Shown here one piece after another: positions 54,720-64,000 of a stretch of 64,000 bases of DNA. The notes beneath the pieces are model-generated. The model had not been told where the DNA came from. It was given only the letters and a program-made list of their open reading frames with translations, and made no database searches. Location: contig CM114275.1 of NCBI GenBank assembly GCA_050084515.1, positions 18,352,001 through 18,416,000 on the forward strand, given 5' to 3'. Numbering within the stretch: position 1 is the stretch's first letter; each line of letters begins with the position of its first letter. A program made the position numbers and the translations under genes. The stretch comes from Blasia pusilla. Taxonomy: Eukaryota; Marchantiophyta; Marchantiopsida; Blasiales.

Positions 54720-55250
54720 TCGATCACTGCATCTGTGAATCAAACATGTAATGAGCTAAGACGTCCATCACTTGATTGCCATCCTCGTCTATAGGATGCT
54801 GACTCCTCCCATTAATCCAGGGAAAACCCCATCGAGTACAACATTGCTCCACCAACCAAGACGTTGTGGAACAAGCATCGGTCACTATCGCCTTGGCTCG
54901 CACCACGAACTCATTTGTAGGATGTCCAAGGCGAATCTTCACCACAACCTCTTATCGGGTGATACATTGTGTGGTACTCGCTCCATCCAAGGATGTATGT
55001 ATCCGGAATGGAAAACGCTCCACATCAGCACTCGTCAGGCCTAAACCTTGAATGCCGCTTTCCCCAACATTAGGGATTGCGATTCTGAATCCAACAAGAT
55101 GCGTTGTGGACTAAAAACTCTACCTCCTTGACTCACAAATTGGAAGACCTCTCCATGGTAATCCAGCAACACAACACCAGAAGAAGCCATGGCACGCTCT
55201 ATCATGGGTCTACCGGGCATCCTCGGCCATCCGCCATGCCATGCCTGAAT
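54720..55250 (-). pseudogene. Copy 3 protease region
   Basis: Near 55.09 kb the minus strand reads RILLDSESQSLMLGKAAF, collinear with RVLLDSGAQPLMLGKAAC of copy 1; the active-site Gly is changed (DSE). A later frame (54,945-54,724) is collinear with the distal protease segment of copy 1 but poorly conserved. Confidence 0.6.
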
Positions 55251-55459
55251 GTGACCGACGGCCTGAGCATAGGCTCCAAGGGCGGGTCCATCACCTCCTC
55301 TGCAATAATAACGTTGACGAGAGTCTTTCTTCGAGCAGAAGAGATGCGGTCATGCAAGGTGAACTCTCTAATAAGTTCTCCTTTTTCAATACAAAATTAT
55401 GATGTACACTCTCCATTCTCTTTGTATCACAAATGGAAGTGCCGAGGCGATCAGTAACA

Positions 55460-56440
55460 TTGGACCCCGAAATTAACTATAAAATCCTATAAACTATTTT
55501 AAGTACACGGGAAGATAGCACAACTAGTGTTAAACCCTACTTGACCAGGCCTATTGACATCCATGGATCGCTATATAAGGACATACAAAGTACAATCCCA
55601 TGTCCTTCCATATGTGACGATAGGAAGAATCACGTTTGAGTTGGAGATTGCATGACTGGTTCATGAACGCCCCCAAGTGATAAACTAAATAGCAGTGAAC
55701 CACATATCTACAAAGAGTACTTGACACATGGTAAGGATTGAGGAAAGGAAACACACACATCCACATTTTCACTCTCTTTAAGAACGGAGTTATTCTCCCA
55801 AGAGGGTAATCCACACTCATTGGGAAAGTAACAACAAAACATCCGCTATTTTAGTATGACTAAACTCCTCTCACACTGACAAACTCTCATCACACACACA
55901 CACACACACACACACTCTAGAAACCTCTCGAAGAATAGACCTTGATCAAGTTACTCTCCCAAGAGGGGTGATCCACTCTCATTGGAAGAGCAAGCAATCC
56001 CAAAGCCATACACTCAAGAGAGACACGAGAGACTCAAGATGTGGAATAGAAGGTGATGAACCCTTGAAGGTCCCTCCTTTTTATATACTCACAAGGGATC
56101 CACAAGAGTACGAAATAGAGCTTATCTTATCTTGTGCCACATGGCTTCCTCTCAAGGCTTAGCAAATCACATTTTGACACAAGTAGATTTCCTCTTATCT
56201 CTTCCTAATATCATTTTTTTACCCACTTGATATTTTCCAAATTACCCCAACTAACCTAGCCACCAACCAAGACTACTTTTGCTTTTCATTAAAGCAACTA
56301 CTTTACTTTTATAAAGTCATCTTTTATTTATTACCTCCTTTTCCTAAAGTTGGGCCCGCATAAAAGAGGCACCATAAAGGGGTTTAAACATAAGAATCTC
56401 CTTTTTCTAAGCCAATTTACTTAATACTAATGAAACTCTG
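55460..56440. mobile_element. ~1-kb insertion in copy 3, possible solo LTR
   Basis: This block has no counterpart in the central element and separates copy 3 sequences that are adjacent there (AATLCEHGVGVPAS upstream; the protease downstream). It is AT-rich, contains a (CA)n run at 55,891-55,914 and a TTTATATAC word near 56,088 that could be a TATA box in an LTR. Two similar phrases, CTCCCAAGAGGG and ATCCACACTCATTGG/ATCCACTCTCATTGG, occur about 170 bp apart (55.80 and 55.97 kb). I could not define termini or a target duplication. Confidence 0.4.
55891..55914 (+). repeat. (CA)n microsatellite
   Basis: Twelve uninterrupted CA dinucleotides inside the insertion that splits copy 3. Confidence 0.95.
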
Positions 56441-56449
56441 TCTATCACT

Positions 56450-57930
56450 TAATGACAAAGGAGTTTACACACTGGTTGATTTTATTATACGACAACGTGA
56501 TGCGGGAACTCCAACTCCATGCTCACATAGCGTAGCAGCTAGTCGGAAAACCTCGACGGGCGTACCTCCCAACATCATAATATCAGAAGCAAAAAATCAA
56601 GGAGTGCGGTACACAACGGTGGCCGCCCCCAACAATGTGCTCGACACATACCCCTCATGAGCATCAGCAAGAGGAGTCATCGCACTCACTTCTTCCATCT
56701 CCCTCCGTGCCTGCACACCAAAAACATCACCAACCCTCCGAGAACTCTGATCAAGACCCATCGATGGGGTCCTTATCGCCTCGGACAACGTGAAAGACTA
56801 AGGAAGCCTGGTTTGTTTCCTGGCTTTTCCTCGCAGTGGATCCAACTCTGCGGCTAATCCACGCATAACAACTGCATCAGCCTCCATTTGGGAACCTCGC
56901 ACATCCAACCAAGATCCTCCATATCTCTCGTGGCTCCATAAGATGTCGATGCCACGGATCCGGCATTGGATAATCTCAATGCCATAGCGGCAATCGGTTA
57001 CTATATCAAAGCAGCCATCCTAGCCTCACGCCAGACGTCTCCCTCGACGCGTCTAGATGGTGGAACTCTACCTCCTCCACGTGCAACTCCACCATCCCCT
57101 CAGGCAACGCCAGCTCCTCGTTCCCCAACAACAACCTCGGGTCTCTATGATATAGGCTCTCGATAACCTCCATGTGCTCGTGGTGCCACTGTCCTCTCTC
57201 AAAATCCACATTGTTGCACTTGTGGTGCAAATCCTTGTGGATGCTCTTGCCCATAATCCATGGTGGCTACGGTCTCCTCCGCCATGTTGCGTTCAATGTT
57301 CTCGGCCATCCTAAGAACATCTCTCAACATAGGTGAGAGGTTCATAAGAAGCATCCCCTCCCGCACTCGTGTCCGGAGGGTCCGGTCTAGCATCCTATAC
57401 CATGACTGGATAGCCTAAGCCTTTGTCACTCCTGAGTGACGTTTATCAACCGGCGCAAGCGGATGTAGGCCTCACGTAAACTCTCACTCGGGCGCCTCTA
57501 GAAGTTGTGGATGCTTGGACCCTTGGTAGCTCATCCTTAACTCCGCAAAGAACTCAACCACATGGTTGAACCTAGGACGGTGCAACTACTCCATTGCGAG
57601 TCACCCCTCCTAAAACATCACTCGCGGAAGAGGAAGAGACCTCTCCTGACTCCTCCTCCTCCTTATCGGGTAACGGCTCAGTCCATGACACATAATGTGG
57701 ATCATAGTAGAGTTGCCATGCGTCAATCTCCTGGGCATATCTATGGGAGAACTCATGGTAATCGTCCATGAGTGCCCCCTCCAAATGTTGGAACATACCG
57801 TTCCATGTTGTAAACGGGTTGAACTCTCTAAAGTTCCTAGCCCCTTGTGAGTCACACCAACTCCTAAACTCCAAAATGAAGTCGTGTAACTCTATAGTGC
57901 CTACAACACCCGAACAAAGGTGAGTTGGAA
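56450..57930 (-). pseudogene. Copy 3 gag and linker
   Basis: The minus-strand frame 57,874-57,572 carries FNPFTTWNGMFQHLEGALMD and DYHEFSHRYAQEIDAWQLYY, matching the capsid-like start of copy 1 gag (LFQHLEGPSMDDYHEF). Frames at 57,393-57,199 and below cover the gag core (LRTRVREGMLLMNLSP). The linker near 56.5 kb includes EVFRLAATLCEHG. Stops and frame changes occur throughout; the zinc knuckles are not clearly preserved. Confidence 0.75.
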
Positions 57931-59120
57931 GTCTAAACTAAAGGCCGAATGAAATGGATTGAACAAAGAGTTACCTATGCTTTATTCAAAAGTATGGTTA
58001 TTTAGACCGTAGCCATGTAATTTGAAAATGGGTGTAGAATAGTTGCCTTCACAACAAAAATGCGCTCTACAGCAAACTAGGACCATGCCATAAATCGTTG
58101 GTTTCCATCCCAAATGAAAAAGTACAAGTGTTGCATCCACTTGTACTTTATACAAGTGGATGAGGGACGTACAATTCTGTGAATTGTACGTCTCTCATCT
58201 TCTGGAAGGCATCCATCTTGTCCAAGTCTTCATCAATGACATGGTATTGCTTTCCTTTTTATCGTAAGGCTGAACGTAGAGAGGAGGAAAGCTATCGACA
58301 TGTAGAGCAATAGTTACCAACTATTTGAAGTTCTCGATGTCCTCGTCTGCTTGAATTTCAAGAACATACTCCATAATTTGAAGTTGATATAGAGGAATCC
58401 TGAGTGCTTTCGGCTTGTCGACCATAGCCATTTTCTAAATAACTTGCAAGAAATTATGGGTTTTCAGTTGATCAATCTTCCACAATCTTCCACACAAGTA
58501 CAAAGCGTATTTTATGCACACAAAAATTCTCTCGATTATTGCTTATCCTTTCAAAGACCGGGTCTGGGTCTTGCCGAAGGAGTTGCTCTAATGTTTGTAG
58601 CATGCAATCTAAGTGGAAATTTTCCATGACATGGAGGTCCAATTCTACCAGAGGCTTTGACGAAGATGAATTGTCTCTCTTAGAACTCAATTCAGAGACA
58701 TCCAACATCTCAACATTCCCTGATTTTTTTACCCCTCAAAATTTTTGAAGACGTTCTCGGTGCTGCTTTCCTACATCAAACCACTCAATCTCTAGGAGGA
58801 GACATCCTTCATTTCCACACTATCATTGGATGTGGGGAGGTTTATTTTTCTCTTGCCACAATTTTCTTCGTACGAGCTATCACTAATGGTTTTTTTTCCA
58901 CATAGAAAGAATATAGTGTGTCTTGTTTATTACGTTCAAGAAAAATTGCAAGTTGAATGAAGCTCAAAATCTTGTCCCCTACTTCGAAAAGAAGAGCACA
59001 AAGAAAAAAATATTCTACTTAATGATGTCTACATCATTGAAGTGGAGTACACAAAAAAAAGCGCCTTCAACTAGATTCTCTTATTTCACCTAAAGCATAT
59101 AGGGAGCCGTGTGATAAATT
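57931..59120. other. Intergenic DNA with two adjacent perfect hairpins
   Basis: Upstream flank of copy 3. AAGTACAAGTG-7 nt-CACTTGTACTT (58,120-58,148) and GACGTACAATTC-TGT-GAATTGTACGTC (58,166-58,192) are perfect inverted repeats of 11 and 12 bp, 17 bp apart. Minus-strand frames near 58.2 and 58.6 kb look weakly protein-like but have no motif. No 5' LTR of copy 3 was recognised. Confidence 0.5.
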
Positions 59121-59510
59121 AATGAACTCTCCATACAAATGGCTTCTAGAAAATTGATAAATATGCAACTTCACTAGTCACAATAATATCCATAGAATAA
59201 GTTCTCAACCTATCTCTTTCCACTTGAAGCATCTAGGAAGTGGTTGATAAAAGAACAAACTCTCCCCTAGGTAAGAGTCTGTTCTTTTATCTTCCCAAAA
59301 GCCATTCTTGGGCCTTCACAGGAATTCCTTTTGGGAAGTTTATCGATGGGCAACTTCACTAGTCATGAAAATATCCATAAAAATGATCTCTTAACCTATG
59401 TCTTTCTACCTTAAGCATATATGGATCCATTGATAAATCAAGGAACTCTCCTTAGAAATGGCTTCTAATAACTTAATAGAAGAAAAACTTGATTAGTCAT
59501 GGGAAACTAA
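59120..59510. repeat. Degenerate direct repeats, ~140-185-bp spacing
   Basis: Words AACTCTCC, AAATGGCTTCTA, AACTTCACTAGTCA (59,167 and 59,350, with AACTTGATTAGTCA at 59,487) and AATATCCATA recur in the same order about three times. An inverted pair GATAAAAGAACA/TGTTCTTTTATC surrounds 59.24-59.30 kb. Noncoding. Confidence 0.5.
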
Positions 59511-59555
59511 GGAAGAAGGAAAAAAAAACTCAAGGAGGATAGAAAGAATGGGGAA

Positions 59556-59610
<55 letters not shown>
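59556..59610 (+). repeat. (CT)n microsatellite
   Basis: CT dinucleotides with a single interruption near 59,566. The crossing minus-strand frame (RERERE) is an artefact. Confidence 0.95.
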
Positions 59611-59613
<3 letters not shown>

Positions 59614-60995
59614 AGGAAAAAAAGGAAAATGGGGGATTTGCACATGGATATTGGGTTGCCCTACATGTTGTCAATCGTCCATATCTAGTTGATGCCAACA
59701 TCTGACACTTTACCCAATGTTTTTGAAATCAAGTTAAAAGAAAATAAAAGCCTTGAAATTTTGGTAGGTGCTAAACCTAGCTTCAACTGTAATTGGAATT
59801 CCATAAGGTAGTATGAGTACATGCTCGTATTTTATCTAGCTACACATCATGCAATCATGAAGGAAGCCTACAAGACTTCAAATTTGGACTCTTAGGGATG
59901 CCCTTATTATTCCTTTTCATAACTATAAGGATATAGGTGAGATTATAGTGAGCCTTACAGAGATCCTTCATAATACTAATTTCAGGGGGTGATTGTTACT
60001 TGTTTCCTTAAAGGTGACTTCTCTTTGTAGACCACCCTTACGTATTGGATGATACATATATTGTTATGTGTCATGTATGTAGTGGTTCCATTTGAGCCAA
60101 TGAGACTCAAGTAGGGTGGCACTAGAGGGATTGAATTATGAAGATAAGGCTTTCCTTAGTGACCATACATCTTCTCTCTTATTAAAGAATTAGGTACAAA
60201 GGTAGTCAAGGGGACGAGTACATAATGTACTCCAAGTTGATAGTGATATGCTATTAGAGTGGTAACCCATGCACACAAGAATGATGGAGTTGTAAAATAG
60301 GGAAATATCCTTAAGAAGGCTTATGTGGATCCCATATTTAGATATCATACCCTAAGAGCCAAGTCAATCGTATATTGCAATAAAGCTATGTTGATGTATT
60401 GAGGTTGAGGTCTCTTTGACTCTCGATCTTGAGTTAAGAGTGGGCTAGGATTGATAATGAGATCATACATTTTTATATCTTTGTTGTGTTTTTTCACTCA
60501 CATCTTTCAACTTTCTCGCTAGTGAGAAGAACTTGAGAGTTGATTTCTTTAAGTAGTGTATCGTTCGATGTGGATTGTACTTGTGTGTGTAGCTTTTGAA
60601 TAGTATCCATGGGGAAGTGTATGAATAATACTTTGAAAATAAACATTAGATTTTAGACTTGAACAAATCTATTGATATGCAATGGATTTGAGAGGAATTG
60701 AAGAGGGGAGGCATCTCAATTTCTTGTTACAATTGCTCAAGAAAGGAGTAGTTGATATGAAGTTTTTGGGTGAGGAATATCTAAGAGAATTGAAGTGAGG
60801 AATCATAGCCAATTATGGTTTGATTGCATGGGATACATCAACAAGTGCGTTAACACTTTATTGTTGAATTATGGTTGATTTTTCCATGATACTCTGCCTA
60901 ATGAGATAAAATTTGGGAATGGGTGAAATTAGTCAAAGGGAAAAAGTATGTGTGGAGAAATTAAATGAAAATTTGCATGAATTAGTGACGGTTAC
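59611..60995. other. Intergenic DNA, nothing recognised
   Basis: No gene, RNA or structured repeat could be supported. Confidence 0.35.
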
Positions 60996-62300
60996 CTCTA
61001 GAAGAAATCTTGGTTTTTATTCCAATAAATATGTAGGTGGAGTCACTATTAATGGTAAATGACTCATAACCATTAGAGTCGTATAACCCAATCAAGTCAT
61101 TTATAGGAAATAACTAATATTTACCCAATCACTTATTAACTACAATGATTTCTTACTTAGTCATTGATGTATGTCTAAGATGTCACATCTCACATGTCCG
61201 TGTCATGTCAAAATGCCACATCAACATATAACATGGCATGAGGAGGATAGTATAGTTACCATTAAATGACATATATAATAAATGACTCAATCATGAATAC
61301 ACTTCCCATGCATTTTGAGTAGGATTTTATTATCAAATGACATACAAATATGTGTCACCACGTGGAAAAGATCGAGTGTTATTAAACAATTAGATAATAA
61401 CACGTGTACATATATCATCAAGTATGTATGTGAAATGTCGTGGAATGACTCTTGGAGAGAGAATGACTTCATAAGACATATTTTTTGACTTTGTAAGTTA
61501 GTTTTATGATTGCTCGGGTCATGCAAAATTAATGTAAGTCATTGGGTGTGACTAGATAAGTCGTTTTAAATAACTAAGGATATTGAATGAACTAGTCATT
61601 TATATTACTACATTAGTTGTGTTTAATTACTTCATCGGATGTTATTGTGAGTGTTTTAGTTATGTTAACAACTAGACAACTCATATATGTATACTACATC
61701 AAAAATATTCTTGACTATATTAGTCATTTACATGTCGATATCAATCACGATTTATTATTGCATTCTATCTATCTATATATATATATATATATATAGGCTT
61801 AGCCATATCAACAATTAGATTAATCATATATACCTATTGAATCGGATGATTTTTGGACTCACTTAGTCATTGACACGATTATATCAGTCGTATTTAATGG
61901 CTACATTAGAGAATGTCTTTATTGGTTGAGTTATTAATTTCATGTATTTATCATTTATACAAGACAAAATTATATTTTATCACTATTGTATTGTGCCAAG
62001 TGTATTTTTCATTGTTGTGATTGTAGGAGCCAAACATATAGAAGGGAGTAGATATTTCCATCTAAATATGATGAGATGCATGTGGCACTACAAAACATGT
62101 TGGATATCATAGATAAGCAGAAATGGTGAAGATCAAATTTAAGTATAAAACCATAATAAGATTTTTTAGATGTGAAGCTCAATTGTGATGAATACCAAAA
62201 ACACATATGATCAAATCATTCTCTAGTTGATCTTATCAAAATATAGAGGATTCATTATAGGTTGAGTCATAATCTCTAGAACATAGACTACAACAAGAAA
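60996..62300 (+). mobile_element. CACTA-like element region with TGACT/AGTCA subterminal repeats
   Basis: CTCTAGAAGAAATCTTGG at 60,996 matches the 4889 end (CACTAGGAGAAATCCTTGG). Over the next ~950 bp the words GACTCAT, AGTCATT, TTAGTCAT and their complements recur many times, as also after 4889. A (TA)n run lies at about 61,770-61,795. Near 62,287 ACTACAACAAGAAAAAATG resembles another CACTA-type end. No transposase frame was seen, so this is non-autonomous or decayed, and the right boundary is unclear. Confidence 0.4.
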
Positions 62301-63332
62301 AAATGAGTGAAAAACTAATGTAAAAGAATGACCTTACGTAGTCATTGTTATATCTCTAAAATGTCTAAATATTACCAAGATTAAAGTTCATAGGTTGAAC
62401 TAGGGCCAAATGAAAAAAATTCCTATTGCAATTCCAAGTGTGAGTTGAGCAAGTTGATCCATTGTATTAGACTCCCATAGTTGTTAATCAAGTTGCATCG
62501 CCTCCTTTAGATCCATCTTGACCAATCCAAGACTAATGTCTTTCCCATGGTTGTCTCGTGCACTCAAGCCTGAGACTACTCCATGACCCAAAGTATTTTA
62601 GTTGAGCATTGGTTGTGTAAGGTATACTTCATCTTCCAAATGAGGCTATATATATGCCAGTTCAAAACAAGAGATTAGTTGTCAACACAAACATATTACA
62701 AAAGTTGATAAACTATAATAACCACAATCATTACCTTGGTGAAGCTTGATCCATCTATTGGTGAATTCCTTGAAAAGTAGAAAAGCCTCATACAATTGAG
62801 TATAAAAACATGAGAATGGAAACACATATGCTTATCTAGTGTTGTCACATATCTTCAAAAAGCACATTCATTATCCTTGCAAATAATGAAAAGCTTTAAT
62901 ATGTATCCTTTGCTTCTTGCTATTCATCACTTTGAGGTCACACCCTGACATATTACTCACATTCCCAACCAACTCAGTAGCAACCTTAATCTTCTTCTTG
63001 AGTTTTGGTTAAGCTGCACGGCCACTATTGCTTCTACGCCATTAAACATTGGAACATATTTTCACAATCGCCTCTTATTTAGAGGGAATTTTAGTTATAT
63101 AATCTCATATTTATATAGGTATGCATAAGAAAATAGAACAAAACTTTAATGGTATAAAAATAAGGAGTGATTAAGAGATGCACCCTTGGGAATTTGGAGT
63201 AGTGATAGACTTGGCTTTCTCATTGATGCTTAGATGAGGATTACCAATCTTCGTTTTACCAACATAAGATGAGATAGAGTAAGGAATGCAAATGCCAATA
63301 CTTAAGAAAAGTTATGAAGTAAGGCCATAAAC
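62301..63332. other. Intergenic DNA, nothing recognised
   Basis: AT-rich with short frames only. Confidence 0.35.
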
Positions 63333-63336
63333 CACT

Positions 63337-63808
63337 TGTCGTGCGAATCCACATCGTCATACAACATACATCGCTGACATACCATACTCACATACATACA
63401 TAATATACACGAAAGCATCCACAAACACAAGTTCTTTGAGTGAAATCCGTGAAAGACCTACTGTCATAAAACACATATAGAATCACATACAATCGAGCCA
63501 AACCCACTCCACGATGGGAGAATCCAGGTCGAAGCTTGCGGGAACCACCATAGCCAAAAGCTCTACTCACTACCAAGGTTAACTCCCAACGCAACAGGCT
63601 CAACTCAAGGAACTAACTGTTCTTTAAATGCACTCCACACTATATTTTCCAACCTAAGAGCGGGCCCTACAGGAAAAATCACCCTCAACTAAGTAACCCC
63701 CAACCCTATGTTTGAAACCGCATCTCTACCTAGACACTACGGCCCTACATAAGGTATGGCCTCTACTAGCACACTATACTCTACGACATAATCCGTATGG
63801 TCATGACA
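63337..63808 (-). mobile_element. Solo LTR of the methyltransferase-gypsy family (472 bp)
   Basis: On the minus strand it runs from TGTCATGACC (63,808) to CGCACGACA (63,337), closely matching the 3' LTR at 35.3-35.8 kb. It is flanked by CACT on both sides (63,333-63,336 and 63,809-63,812), a perfect 4-bp target duplication, which independently confirms the LTR ends. At the internal junction (plus 63,431-63,440) it has CTCAAAGAAC (minus sense) between GATTTCA and CTTGTGTTTGTGG, where the 3' LTR of copy 1 has GTTGTGGTACA. Confidence 0.92.
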
Positions 63809-63812
63809 CACT

Positions 63813-64000
63813 CACTGCCAAAAGAAGATCAAATTTAGTGGGAATCATGAGTTAGATTTAACAATAAGAAAATCAATAAAAGTGTATAATATGTAGAAAT
63901 AGTATGATCCTCAAAGCCTACAATCAGGTGAGCCTTTGTCCTACTTTTCTTTGAAGAATTTGTGGCATCAATACTAATTTTTGTGATGTCGACAAAGTCA
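63813..64000. other. Window edge, nothing recognised
   Basis: Short AT-rich stretch to the end of the window with no supported feature. Confidence 0.3.

Larger units (their letters stand above)
52520..57930 (-). mobile_element. Degenerate methyltransferase-bearing gypsy (copy 3)
   Basis: Read on the minus strand: gag (57.93-56.95 kb), linker (56.8-56.45), protease (about 55.2-54.7), methyltransferase (54.45-53.65) and RT (53.2-52.52), each collinear with the central element. RNase H, integrase and PHD are missing; the copy is cut off in the RT thumb near 52,540. An unrelated ~1-kb insert (about 55.46-56.44 kb) splits the linker from the protease. No LTR was found at either side. Many stops and frameshifts. 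Confidence 0.82.

Overview
This is nuclear DNA from a land plant with a large, repeat-rich genome. The evidence is an intron-containing secretory cyclophilin of plant type, Ty1/copia and Ty3/gypsy remnants, hAT-like and CACTA-like miniature elements, a Helitron-type end, and long AT-rich stretches with no genes. I cannot name the species. A very large genome outside the flowering plants is possible, but that is a guess.

Layout. 0-9.7 kb: a GC-rich repeat, a decayed copia fragment (minus), a ~180-bp degenerate tandem array, CACTA-like ends, a ~640-bp tandem duplication and an unrecognised decayed ORF. 11.3-16.9 kb: a broken minus-strand chromovirus (gag, protease, RT, RNase H, integrase, chromodomain) that itself received a solo LTR and a hAT MITE. 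17.4-18.8 kb: a GC-rich repeat and a Helitron-like 3' end. 19.1-23.3 kb: a decayed plus-strand gypsy element (copy 2) whose integrase ends in a PHD-like segment. 26.37-35.82 kb: the centrepiece, a nearly complete plus-strand Ty3/gypsy element (copy 1) in a perfect 4-bp target duplication (AGTA). 36.4-38.0 kb: two hAT MITEs. 38.9-42.3 kb: tandem repeats and a GC-rich island. 47.2-47.6 kb: a possible unidentified coding segment. 48.3-50.84 kb: the only confident host gene, a seven-exon ER/secretory cyclophilin on the minus strand. 52.5-57.9 kb: a minus-strand decayed relative (copy 3) of the central element. 63.34-63.81 kb: a solo LTR of the central family with its own 4-bp duplication (CACT).

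The central element has the order gag with two zinc knuckles, protease, cytosine-C5 DNA methyltransferase, reverse transcriptase, RNase H, integrase, PHD finger. It therefore carries a presumptive DNA methylation writer and a presumptive histone-tail reader on one polyprotein. Copy 3 has the methyltransferase in the same place and copy 2 has the PHD segment, so both belong to a lineage and are not one-off captures. Copy 1 is dead (stops, frameshifts, YINDIL in the RT active site). Its ends are also unusual. A ~106-bp block that forms the 3' end of the LTR lies additionally between the polypurine tract and the 3' LTR, joined to the LTR start by a perfect 10-bp palindrome, and it is missing from the 5' LTR. 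That is what integration of a two-LTR circle cut inside the LTR would give. Copy 2 shows the same layout. The 10 bases after the 5' LTR repeat an internal LTR sequence and are complementary to another, which suggests self-primed reverse transcription.
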